This document shows, piece by piece, positions 1-7,398 of a DNA stretch of 12,797 nucleotides. Source of the DNA: Pseudomonadota bacterium (GTDB taxonomy: Bacteria > Pseudomonadota > Gammaproteobacteria > Legionellales > Legionellaceae). How positions within the stretch are numbered: position 1 is the stretch's first letter; each line of letters begins with the position of its first letter. The stretch covers positions 1-12,797 of the forward strand of contig JAKBCM010000023.1 of NCBI GenBank assembly GCA_021807845.1, in the 5' to 3' direction. Under the pieces are notes generated by a model that was given only the letters and a program-made list of their open reading frames with translations, had not been told where the DNA came from and ran no database searches. The position numbers were made by a program, and so were the translations under genes.

Positions 1-16
1 CAACCTAAATAAAACC

Positions 17-2023
17 ATGAGTCATTTTAAAGAGCTCAGTGATGCAATACGATTTTTAACCATGGATGCAGTCGAGAAGGCGCAATCAGGACATCCTGGC
101 ATGCCCCTTGGGATGGCGGATATTGCGACTGTTTTATGGAAAAAATTCCTGAAACATAATCCTAAAAACCCGCGCTGGTTTAATCGCGATCGTTTTGTAT
201 TGTCAAACGGTCATGGCTCCATGTTGCTTTATTCTCTTTTGCATTTAAGCGGTTATGCGCTTTCTATAGATGAGCTAAAGCACTTTCGCCAATTGCATTC
301 AAAAACACCAGGTCACCCAGAGTCGACTGAAACACCAGGCGTTGAAACCACAACTGGCCCATTGGGGCAGGGACTTGCTAATGCTGTAGGTATGGCCATT
401 GCTGAAAAAGCGCTAGCAGCGCGTTTCAATGATGACCGACAGCTCGTTCATCATTACACGTATGCCTTTGTTAGCGATGGTTGTCTGATGGAAGGTATTT
501 CGCATGAAGCATGCTCACTAGCAGGAACATTGGGGCTAGGCAAACTCATTGTATTTTATGATGATAATGGCATTTCTATTGATGGGCCTGTTGAAGGATG
601 GTTCACAGATGATACAGCCATGCGCTTTAAAGCGTATCACTGGCAAGTGATTGATAATATAGAAGGCAATGACATCAAAGCCATTGAAAATGCCATCATT
701 AGTGCTCGACAAGAAACGAGCAAACCAACCCTTATCATTTGCAAAACCATCATCGGTCAAGGAACGGCTCTTGCTGGTAGTGAGAAATCACATGGCGCAC
801 CTTTGGGTGAAAAAAATATAGAAGAGGCCCGTGCCCGGTTCAACTGGCCCCATGCTCCTTTTGTGATTCCAGACACGATATATGCTGCTTGGAATCATAT
901 AGAGCAAGGACAGCATGAGGAACAACAGTGGCTCAAACTTTGTCAAGAATATCAACAAGCACGGCCCGATGATTACGCTGAATTTTTACGCCGGATTAAT
1001 GGCGACTTACCAGATGTTTGGGCTACAAAAACCAAACTTTTCTTAGAAGACTGTCGCCAGAGCGACAAGGCCATTGCCACACGCAAGGCCTCTCAACATT
1101 GTATAGAAGCATTTGCGGCCATCCTTCCTGAGATGTTAGGTGGTTCAGCTGATCTGACAGGATCTAACAATACCGATTGGTCAGGCACCGTTCCAATCAC
1201 ACACGATGAATTCAAAGGAAATTATTTGAATTATGGTGTGCGAGAATTTGCCATGTCTGCCATCATGAATGGTCTTGCGCTTCATGGTGGGTTTATCCCT
1301 TATGGCGGGACCTTTTTGGTTTTTTCAGATTATGCAAGAAACGCAGTGCGCATGGCAGCTTTGATGAAGCAACGGGTTATTTTTGTTTATACTCACGATT
1401 CAATTGGTTTGGGAGAAGATGGCCCTACGCACCAACCCATAGAGCATGCATCGATGTTGCGTATGACCCCCAATATGCAAGTTTGGCGGCCGGCTTCCCT
1501 TTTGGAAACCGCCGTTGCTTGGCAGCAAGCCCTTGAACATCACCAAGGCCCATCAAGCTTGTTGTTAACAAGACAAAATTTACCCCCGCTGACTCACGGG
1601 AAACTCGATTCAGAACTCATTGTCACAGGGGGCTATGTTTTACAAGATACCGCGGGTGTCCCTGATGCCATTTTAATTGCAACAGGATCAGAGGTGCAAA
1701 TTGCCTTGTCCGTTGCCAAAGAGGCTTATCAACAAGGTCTAAACATACGAGTGGTTTCTATGCCTTGTGCGGAGCGTTTTCTTAACCAAGATAGAGCTTA
1801 TCAGGACAAGGTCCTTCCACCAACCATACGTAAGCGGATTGCCATTGAAGCTCAAGCTACAGCTTATTGGTACCGTTTTGTTGGATTAGATGGCAAGGTT
1901 ATCGGTCTTGATCGTTTTGGAGCGTCTGCACCTATAAAGGACGTATACAACTATTTAGGCATTACCGTTGAAAAAACAATGGAAGCTTTAAATTCTTTAT
2001 TTAGTCATGATTCAAGTGCTTAA
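17..2023 (+). CDS. tkt: Transketolase
   Basis: Thiamine-diphosphate enzyme of the cytosolic non-oxidative pentose phosphate pathway; it moves two-carbon ketol units between sugar phosphates and supplies glyceraldehyde-3-phosphate to the next gene's product. The 668 residues are close to the usual length of about 660 and align with E. coli TktA along their whole length. Visible family marks: SGHPG with His26, SNGHGS with His66, the thiamine-diphosphate/Mg motif starting SDG at 153-155 (Asp154) and ending at Asn184, the catalytic glutamate Glu410 in GVREFAM, the second signature [11 protein letters not shown] at 466-476, and FGASAP near the C-terminus. The first residue of the usual GDG is Ser here. 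The ATG at 17 gives the family N-terminus ([15 protein letters not shown]), although no Shine-Dalgarno sequence is seen in the 16 bases available upstream. First gene of the tkt-gap-pgk operon; identity is near certain. Confidence 0.97.
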   Translation: MSHFKELSDAIRFLTMDAVEKAQSGHPGMPLGMADIATVLWKKFLKHNPKNPRWFNRDRFVLSNGHGSMLLYSLLHLSGYALSIDELKHFRQLHSKTPGHPESTETPGVETTTGPLGQGLANAVGMAIAEKALAARFNDDRQLVHHYTYAFVSDGCLMEGISHEACSLAGTLGLGKLIVFYDDNGISIDGPVEGWFTDDTAMRFKAYHWQVIDNIEGNDIKAIENAIISARQETSKPTLIICKTIIGQGTALAGSEKSHGAPLGEKNIEEARARFNWPHAPFVIPDTIYAAWNHIEQGQHEEQQWLKLCQEYQQARPDDYAEFLRRINGDLPDVWATKTKLFLEDCRQSDKAIATRKASQHCIEAFAAILPEMLGGSADLTGSNNTDWSGTVPITHDEFKGNYLNYGVREFAMSAIMNGLALHGGFIPYGGTFLVFSDYARNAVRMAALMKQRVIFVYTHDSIGLGEDGPTHQPIEHASMLRMTPNMQVWRPASLLETAVAWQQALEHHQGPSSLLLTRQNLPPLTHGKLDSELIVTGGYVLQDTAGVPDAILIATGSEVQIALSVAKEAYQQGLNIRVVSMPCAERFLNQDRAYQDKVLPPTIRKRIAIEAQATAYWYRFVGLDGKVIGLDRFGASAPIKDVYNYLGITVEKTMEALNSLFSHDSSA

Positions 2024-2028
2024 GCACT
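2015..2028. repeat. 14-bp perfect palindrome across the tkt stop codon
   Basis: AGTGCTTAAGCACT is a perfect inverted repeat that contains the tkt TAA stop (2021-2023). As RNA it can form a 5-bp AGTGC/GCACT stem with a TTAA loop. It lies just before the gap ribosome-binding site (GGAGAAG at 2036-2042). There is no T-run after it, so it is not a standard terminator; a small stability or processing hairpin between the two cistrons is possible but unproven. Confidence 0.4.
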
Positions 2029-2046
2029 GTTATTTGGAGAAGTAGT

Positions 2047-3042
2047 ATGGCAATTCGTGTTGCAATTAATGGTTATGGGCGCATTGGTCGCTGCATTTTA
2101 AAGTCTATTTTTGAATACAAGCGTCAAAAGGATTTTACGATTGTTGCAATCAATGATTTATCAGGGATTGCAACCACTGCACATTTAACTCGTTATGACT
2201 CAACTCATGGCCGTTTTCATGAAACAGTGGCGATTGACGGAGATAAACTATTGATAGATGGCCACCCACCTATTAAGGTCACTAAGGAAAAGAATCCCAG
2301 TGCACTTCCGTGGAAAGAATTAAATATTGACTTGGTTTTTGAGTGCACAGGTCGCTTTACAGATAGAGCAACGGCTCTACAGCATCTGACGGCAGGGGCT
2401 AAAAAAGTTTTGATTTCAGCGCCTGGAAAAGACTGTGATGCCACAATTGTATATGGGGTGAATCATCAAACCTTACAAGCTTCTCACCAAATTGTTTCGA
2501 ATGCTTCATGTACCACCAATTGCTTGGCTCCGATTGTCAAACCACTCAATGATGCTTTGGGCATTGAACAAGGACTATTAAATACCGTTCATGCCTATAC
2601 CAAAGATCAAATGCTTTTAGATGGCAGTCATCCCGATCTTCACCGGGCTCGATCTGCTACCCAATCTATCATTCCAACCAAAACAGGTGCAGCATCTGCA
2701 GTAGGTCTTGTATTGCCTGAGCTTGCTGGTAAATTAGATGGCTTTGCAATGCGTGTCCCTACTTTGAACGTATCTGTTGTAGACTTTACTTTCATTGCTT
2801 CTCGTAAAACAACTGTCGAAGAAGTTCATGACATCATGCGGGCTGCAAAAAGCGACATATTACACATCAATGATGAACCCTTGGTATCTTGTGATTTCAA
2901 TCACGACAAAGCATCGGCCATCTTTGATACCACCCAAACCAAAGTCATGGGACAATTAGTGAAAGTTGTTGCTTGGTATGATAATGAATGGGGATTTTCA
3001 AATCGCATGCTCGATACAGCATATCACATGATGAACCTTTAA
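2047..3042 (+). CDS. gap: Glyceraldehyde-3-phosphate dehydrogenase, type I
   Basis: Converts glyceraldehyde-3-phosphate to 1,3-bisphosphoglycerate with NAD in the cytosol, the substrate of the next gene's enzyme. The 331 residues match the family length. The N-terminal Rossmann motif NGYGRIGR is at 8-15 and the acidic Asp37 at the end of the second strand favours NAD. The active-site stretch [12 protein letters not shown] carries Cys155, and His182 sits in TVHAYTKDQ. The C-terminal [15 protein letters not shown] (310-324) is standard. The segment [13 protein letters not shown] (208-220) is typical of true GAPDH rather than of erythrose-4-phosphate dehydrogenase (Epd), which occupies this place in some gammaproteobacteria. 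A strong Shine-Dalgarno, GGAGAAG, stands 4 nt before the ATG. The gap from tkt is 23 bp, so co-transcription is expected. Confidence 0.96.
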   Translation: MAIRVAINGYGRIGRCILKSIFEYKRQKDFTIVAINDLSGIATTAHLTRYDSTHGRFHETVAIDGDKLLIDGHPPIKVTKEKNPSALPWKELNIDLVFECTGRFTDRATALQHLTAGAKKVLISAPGKDCDATIVYGVNHQTLQASHQIVSNASCTTNCLAPIVKPLNDALGIEQGLLNTVHAYTKDQMLLDGSHPDLHRARSATQSIIPTKTGAASAVGLVLPELAGKLDGFAMRVPTLNVSVVDFTFIASRKTTVEEVHDIMRAAKSDILHINDEPLVSCDFNHDKASAIFDTTQTKVMGQLVKVVAWYDNEWGFSNRMLDTAYHMMNL

Positions 3043-3051
3043 GGACGAACC

Positions 3052-4239
3052 ATGAATCTCACCAAAATGACTGATCTCAATCTATATCACAAACGAGTCT
3101 TGATTCGAGAGGATTTAAACGTTCCCATCATAGATAAGATGATCACAAGTGATCAACGCTTACAAGCAGCGCTACCAACGTTACGTATGGCTTTAGAAGC
3201 AAAAGCGGCGGTTATTGTACTCTCCCATTTAGGTCGCCCAACTGAGGGTAAAATGGACAGGACACTTTCATTACAGCCAGTAAGTGATTATCTCAGTGCG
3301 CATCTCAACCATCCAGTTCATTTTGTTCGCGACTATTTAGAGGGTGTTCAAGTGAACCCTGGGGAATTGGTTGTTTGTGAAAATGTGCGATTTAATGTGG
3401 GTGAAAAAGCCAATGATCCAGAACTTGCCAAACGTCTAGCGAATTTATGTGATATTTTTGTTATGGATGCTTTTGGCACCGCTCATCGGGCGCATGCATC
3501 CACTTGTGGTGTCGCTCAATTTGCACCCATTTCTGCCGCAGGACCCTTATTGGTTCGTGAAATTGAAGCGCTTCAACAAGTCCTTAAAAACCCAGAAAAA
3601 CCCATCATCGCAATTGTTGGTGGAGCAAAAGTTTCTTCGAAATTGTCTTTATTAAAACAAATGGTAACTAGGGTTAATGTGCTTATTGCAGGGGGAGGGA
3701 TTGCCAATAATTTTCTAAAAGCGCAAGGGCATGAAGTTGGGGTATCTTTGTATGAGCATGACCTTTTGGATGAAGCACGAGCCATTTTAGAACTTGCCAA
3801 CGTATCAGGCTGTCAAATACCGCTTCCCTCTGATGTTGTCGTCGGAAAGTCTTTCCATGAAAATTGTCCAGCTTATAATAAATCGTTAGCTCACATCGCG
3901 AATGATGACATGATCATGGACATTGGCCCCGAAACAGTTGCTCGCTACATTGATATTCTGGACGAAGCTAAAACCATCATTTGGAATGGTCCTGTGGGTG
4001 TGTTTGAGTTCCCTCAATTTTCATATGGTACCAGAGCTTTGGCGATTGCTATCGCAGAGAGCCATGCTTGTACAATTGCGGGCGGGGGGGATACCTTGGC
4101 TGCTATTGACCAATACGATCTCACCGATCAAATTTCATACATCTCCACAGGTGGTGGTGCATTTCTTGAGTACTTAGAAGGGAAAGTTTTACCTGCTGTT
4201 GCTGTATTAGAAGAACGAGCGCATGCAATGGCAGACTAA
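3052..4239 (+). CDS. pgk: Phosphoglycerate kinase
   Basis: Transfers the acyl phosphate of 1,3-bisphosphoglycerate to ADP, forming ATP and 3-phosphoglycerate; cytosolic. The 395 residues match the bacterial norm. Seen in order: RxDLNVP at 19-25, LSHLGRP at 57-63, CENVRFN at 109-115, [12 protein letters not shown] at 139-150, the hinge/nucleotide region VGGAKVSSK at 189-197, GGGIANNF at 214-221, [10 protein letters not shown] at 311-320, GGGDT at 344-348 and [14 protein letters not shown] at 365-378. The start at 3052 follows AAGGA (3043-3047) by 4 nt and lies 9 bp after gap; the in-frame ATG at 3067 lacks such a site. Last gene of the operon. The TAA stop at 4237-4239 is only 5 bp from the stop of the convergent gene, and the pyruvate kinase gene found next in some relatives is not here. 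Confidence 0.96.
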   Translation: MNLTKMTDLNLYHKRVLIREDLNVPIIDKMITSDQRLQAALPTLRMALEAKAAVIVLSHLGRPTEGKMDRTLSLQPVSDYLSAHLNHPVHFVRDYLEGVQVNPGELVVCENVRFNVGEKANDPELAKRLANLCDIFVMDAFGTAHRAHASTCGVAQFAPISAAGPLLVREIEALQQVLKNPEKPIIAIVGGAKVSSKLSLLKQMVTRVNVLIAGGGIANNFLKAQGHEVGVSLYEHDLLDEARAILELANVSGCQIPLPSDVVVGKSFHENCPAYNKSLAHIANDDMIMDIGPETVARYIDILDEAKTIIWNGPVGVFEFPQFSYGTRALAIAIAESHACTIAGGGDTLAAIDQYDLTDQISYISTGGGAFLEYLEGKVLPAVAVLEERAHAMAD

Positions 4240-4265
4240 AAAAATCAAGCTCTTAGAGAAGCTTG
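4238..4265 (-). terminator. Intrinsic terminator of the minus-strand unit, overlapping both convergent stop codons
   Basis: Read on the minus strand, a CAAGCT/AGCTTG stem (arms 4260-4265 and 4246-4251, 8-nt loop) is followed by A and then seven T (complement of 4244-4238). The stem lies in the last codons of the 438-residue protein gene and includes part of its TGA stop; the T-run is the complement of the pgk stop region. On the plus strand the hairpin has no T-run after it, so it is expected to terminate mainly minus-strand transcripts. The stem is short (6 bp), hence moderate confidence. Confidence 0.5.
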
Positions 4266-5561
4266 GTAGTCTTTGAGTTCTTTTGCATAAACGGTTTCTT
4301 CTTTAAAGAATCGAAGCACTTGATAGCTGGCCAACAAACCAGCACCAGCGATTGCATATGTTTTAGAAGACTGATTGTAGAATAAGCCTCCAAGGGACAA
4401 AATCAAAAGCCGTTGCATAGGACTGATGGTTGACAGGCTTTCCAATGCTCGAAACAGAAAAGAATGATTCATCTCTTCTTTGTTCAGAATCAGTTTGGCG
4501 ACATTCAATGTTGCTTCAGCTTTTGATATTTTATCAGTCAAAAGATGCGGCAATTGGTTTTGATAAGACACTTTAAACCACTCGTAAAGTGCTTCTACCT
4601 GTTGCAACTGTTCTCGAAGTTCACGCCGCTTGGCTTGTTCAGTCGATACCTCTTCAAGTGCCTTAACTTTACGCCGCAAACTGTCTTCTGTGTTTCTGAT
4701 CTTGGTCAAAATGTCTTTTATTGATTGGTTTTGCTCTAGGTGGATAGGTGAGGCAGACGTTGATGCGTCTTGGGCATATATGTTTAAGGAGCTTGCGAAA
4801 AATAATTGGTTTCTGCCCCATTTGCGATTGTAGAAGCAGTCTTTAGAGGTTCGCGATTGGTGAGGTTCGGGCTCCCCAGTGCTCACCATCCGCAAAGGAG
4901 CCAAGGGAAGACCATTGAATCTTGGGAAGGCATACTTGGTCTTCCCACCTAATATGCTATTTTGAGTGGTTTCATCAATGATCTGAGTTTCAACTAGCAA
5001 ATTGAGTACCCGAACTTTGCAAGTATAAGACGCTGAGCTATCCAAACCATAGCGATTGATTGTGACTGTGAAATGGAAGGGCAGTAGGCGAAGAGGACGA
5101 TTATCTTTGGCTGCTAACTCTCTTTCTTTAGCATAACGAGAGTATGAATTGGCAGGCTGTCCCTCTTTCTTTAACAAGTCATCTAATTCTTGAATCACCT
5201 GTTTTTCGAAGACGATAAGCTCTTGATATCGCTTAGTTAAGGCGTTGCATTTTTCTTCAGTCGTTTCGAAGGTGATGCCATGTAAACCATTACCATCAAG
5301 ATAGCGCATCTCTTCTTGTTTTATAAGGCCATGGCCTCCTTGCAGATTAAACTGACAATTGAAAAGGCGCTTAATTTCCCTAATGACTGGATTGGTTGGA
5401 ATGTTCGAATCACTATAAAATGAGAAAGAATCTAAAACGCGGATGGGGCTTTCAGAAGAGTCTTGTTTTGATAGGACAAGACAAGCATGCCAAAAAAAAT
5501 TGGATCCTGTCTCACCATCCATCACGCAATAAGTCACAAAGTATTTAGGAAAATGCATCAT
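4245..5561 (-). CDS. Unrecognised 438-residue protein; candidate permuted papain-like (NlpC/P60-type) domain plus coiled coil and hydrophobic hairpin
   Basis: I do not recognise this protein by name. The N-terminal part (about 1-215) shows the layout of circularly permuted NlpC/P60-like folds: a strand with WHACLVLS (His25), a following strand with RVLDSFSFYS, a segment of the type 'GITFETTEEKCNAL' (95-108) leading into a helix, then YTCKVRVLNLL (179-189), where Cys181 would open the helix carrying the nucleophile. Residues about 275-330 are rich in Glu, Lys, Arg and Gln with heptad-like leucines, a likely coiled coil. Two hydrophobic stretches (381-396 and 402-418) could form a membrane hairpin. 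No signal peptide is seen. It begins with ATG ATG 18 bp after the deacetylase-like gene without a clear Shine-Dalgarno, so translation may depend on that gene. The fold and the hydrolase role are inference; a host-directed effector or membrane-associated peptidase/amidase is possible. Confidence 0.85.
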   Translation of the reverse strand: MMHFPKYFVTYCVMDGETGSNFFWHACLVLSKQDSSESPIRVLDSFSFYSDSNIPTNPVIREIKRLFNCQFNLQGGHGLIKQEEMRYLDGNGLHGITFETTEEKCNALTKRYQELIVFEKQVIQELDDLLKKEGQPANSYSRYAKERELAAKDNRPLRLLPFHFTVTINRYGLDSSASYTCKVRVLNLLVETQIIDETTQNSILGGKTKYAFPRFNGLPLAPLRMVSTGEPEPHQSRTSKDCFYNRKWGRNQLFFASSLNIYAQDASTSASPIHLEQNQSIKDILTKIRNTEDSLRRKVKALEEVSTEQAKRRELREQLQQVEALYEWFKVSYQNQLPHLLTDKISKAEATLNVAKLILNKEEMNHSFLFRALESLSTISPMQRLLILSLGGLFYNQSSKTYAIAGAGLLASYQVLRFFKEETVYAKELKDYQASLRA

Positions 5562-5579
5562 ATGAACTACAGTATTAAA

Positions 5580-6482
5580 TTATCCGCTATTATTTATCCA
5601 AAACGTCGCAATATCAATACGACGAGTCAGCCAAACCTGTTTAAACCCGGTTAAATAATCAAGAAATTGCTTCACTGCCATACACCGTCCTGGATGACCA
5701 GAAAATCTTGGGTGAAGACCAATGGTCATCATATTACTTCTATTCTCTTGATACAAAAAATCAAATGTGTTTTTTAAATGATTAAAAAAATGATCAGGAC
5801 AGCTAAATCCAGGTGAGGTACTAAACCGAAAATCATTACAGTCCAAGGAATAGGGGATGATCAAGTGCTTGTCTATAAAAAAGGGGGTATCGTCAGCATA
5901 ACTATCCGAATCATACAAAAATCCCCCCACTTCAATCAGTAGATCACGTGTATGTTCACTTCGTCTTCCAGTGTACCACCCAAGAGGCGTTTTTCCGGTC
6001 AGCTTTTTTAGGGTATGGATAGACTCTTGTATATGTATCTTTTCAACCTCAGGCGGGACTTCTGCGTAATCTATCCAGCGCCACCCATGACCCGCAATTT
6101 CATGATCTGAAGCGCGGAGATAATCACAAAACTCTTGATTTAACGTGAGAGCAAATCCTGTGATAAAAAAAGTCAGAGGAATGTGATATGCATCAAATAA
6201 ACGAAGTAGTCGCCAAAGACCGGTTCGGCTTCCATACTCAAATAAGGACTCCATACTGAAATGACGCATACCTGTGGGTTTGGGCGTCAGAGGAAATTCT
6301 CCTCCATATCCTTCTGCAGTCGGATCACCATTCACTGGGGTTAATTCAGCACCTTCTTCATAATTAATCACAAAATTAACCGCTATTTTGGCATGTTCTG
6401 GCCATTGAATACCTGCGCCTTTGTGACCATAACCCACGAGATCACGCATGTATTTATCCCAACTCAAACGAGGTGATCCCAT
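5580..6482 (-). CDS. PuuE-type polysaccharide deacetylase-family protein (allantoinase-like)
   Basis: Belongs to the NodB/carbohydrate esterase 4 superfamily, in the subgroup of the cofactor-free allantoinase PuuE and putative chitin-deacetylase relatives. The 300 residues match that subgroup. Seen: RDLVGYG at 13-19, NYEEG at 40-44 in place of the metal-binding TFDDG of ordinary deacetylases, MESLFEYGSR at 77-86, HG(x)RWIDY around 132-139, PLGWYTGR at 166-173, YDSDSYADD at 190-198 and GLHPR at 255-259. Loss of the usual metal ligands is expected in PuuE relatives. No other allantoin or ureide genes are nearby, so the substrate is open. The ATG at 6482 has GGAAG 6 nt upstream and overlaps the preceding gene by 29 nt; an in-frame ATG at 6449, just after that gene's stop, is an alternative that would begin at MRDLVGYG. 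Family call is strong; the reaction is uncertain. Confidence 0.88.
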   Translation of the reverse strand: MGSPRLSWDKYMRDLVGYGHKGAGIQWPEHAKIAVNFVINYEEGAELTPVNGDPTAEGYGGEFPLTPKPTGMRHFSMESLFEYGSRTGLWRLLRLFDAYHIPLTFFITGFALTLNQEFCDYLRASDHEIAGHGWRWIDYAEVPPEVEKIHIQESIHTLKKLTGKTPLGWYTGRRSEHTRDLLIEVGGFLYDSDSYADDTPFFIDKHLIIPYSLDCNDFRFSTSPGFSCPDHFFNHLKNTFDFLYQENRSNMMTIGLHPRFSGHPGRCMAVKQFLDYLTGFKQVWLTRRIDIATFWINNSG

Positions 6483-7311
6483 AGATTTCTTCCATTGTAA
6501 CCAAAGGAGGTGATTTCAAATACATACGAGCTGTTGCAAATACTTTTTCTAATCCATAGCGTTTGACTAATTCAAGTGCGTATGGGTTACATTCAGGAAT
6601 ATCTAAAAAGATGGCGTGTTTATTTGCATGCCTGACCAATGCTACGAATAACTCATGGGCGATCACTGGAGTATCTGCAAACAATGGACCAATTTTATAT
6701 CCTAGATAACAAGATCGCATGACGCCATATCCTTTCAGCACGCCTTCCTGAAGATAAGCGAAGCCCTTACTTTTGGGTTGTTGAATCCAGCATCTTAAAA
6801 ACGTATTTCGTGGTGCTGGAAAATGTCGTCGATCATAGGCTGCTAATGTTTTAAAATCGATTTGAGTAATAGCCTGGATGGCAGGATGTTCGGTAGTTTT
6901 AGGAAGGTGCAATGTGCCAGAATAGCGCGCATTATGGTAGGCAAGTTGATAGCCCAATTGCTCATATTTTTTGACCATTGGAAGAACGCCATCAAGACCT
7001 GCGTTGCGCTGTCCAATGTAGGCAAGGCGTTCCTTGGTCAGAGCCATACCAAATCCTCGCCCACGAAAGGCAGGATCAACCATATAAAATCCACAAAATG
7101 CAAAGTCATCGTCATAAATGACAGCCGAACCCAAAGCGACAATTTTCCCATTCAACTTGCCACCAAAAAATCCTTGTGGATCGGTTTGATAAAAACAGTC
7201 TTTATCATACAATCCAGGATTCCAACCTTCACGTTTAGCCCAGTCAATAGCCACAGACATCTCATCTTTGGCTAAGTGGGTGATGATATAATTAGCTTCC
7301 ATTTCATTCAT
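6454..7311 (-). CDS. Two-domain GNAT-family N-acetyltransferase
   Basis: Predicted acetyl-CoA-dependent N-acyltransferase, cytosolic, substrate unknown. With the ATG at 7311 it has 285 residues. The N-terminal GNAT domain (about 8-130) has the acetyl-CoA pyrophosphate loop R-G-R-G-F-G within FRGRGFGMAL at 82-91, preceded by the strand GFYMVDPA, and YEQLGY typical of the last part of the fold. The second half contains GYKIGPLFAD, FLDIPECNPYALELVKRYGLEKVFATARMY and a final ITSFELG, features of the extra C-terminal GNAT-like domain (Acetyltransf_18 type, as in B. subtilis YitH-like proteins). A TTG codon directly before and an ATG at 7302 are alternative starts; none has a good Shine-Dalgarno. 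It leads the three-gene minus-strand unit and overlaps the PuuE-type gene by 29 nt, pointing to translational coupling and a shared pathway. Confidence 0.9.
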   Translation of the reverse strand: MNEMEANYIITHLAKDEMSVAIDWAKREGWNPGLYDKDCFYQTDPQGFFGGKLNGKIVALGSAVIYDDDFAFCGFYMVDPAFRGRGFGMALTKERLAYIGQRNAGLDGVLPMVKKYEQLGYQLAYHNARYSGTLHLPKTTEHPAIQAITQIDFKTLAAYDRRHFPAPRNTFLRCWIQQPKSKGFAYLQEGVLKGYGVMRSCYLGYKIGPLFADTPVIAHELFVALVRHANKHAIFLDIPECNPYALELVKRYGLEKVFATARMYLKSPPLVTMEEIYGITSFELG

Positions 7312-7398
7312 CAACAGTAGTCTATATGGAACAAGTATAGAACATACTCACTCACTGCGTTATGATGATAACTGTCCTTATCTTCACTTGTTCAATGA
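7312..7398 (-). promoter_or_regulatory. 87-bp spacer with a candidate -10 element for the GNAT-led unit
   Basis: The spacer between two minus-strand genes carries TATACT on the minus strand (complement of 7334-7339), about 22 bp before the GNAT ATG and one base away from the consensus -10. No convincing -35 stands 16-18 bp upstream of it. A small inverted repeat, GTTAT-CATC-ATAAC (7359-7372), lies nearer the end of the upstream gene; it has no T-run and is not a clear terminator. A promoter here is plausible but weakly supported. Confidence 0.3.

Noticed and set aside
473..481. Ser153 in place of the first Gly of the transketolase GDG cofactor motif.
   Set aside because: The metal-binding Asp154 and Asn184 and all other catalytic residues remain. 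As I recall, SDG variants occur in other bacterial transketolases, so it is not a sign of inactivation.
3140..3155. 16-bp inverted repeat TGATCAC-AA-GTGATCA early in pgk.
   Set aside because: It lies inside conserved coding sequence, does not fit a known operator such as the CRP consensus, and can arise by chance from the codons used.
5580..6482. Reading the PuuE-type protein as part of an allantoin degradation pathway.
   Set aside because: No allantoicase, ureidoglycolate, hydroxyisourate or urate genes are nearby, and close relatives of PuuE act on other amides, so a specific allantoinase call is not supported.
6862..7275. 137-residue plus-strand open frame opposite the GNAT gene.
   Set aside because: It is an antisense shadow of a well-supported gene: its translation has no family resemblance, is rich in Lys, Ile and Ser, and it has no ribosome-binding site.
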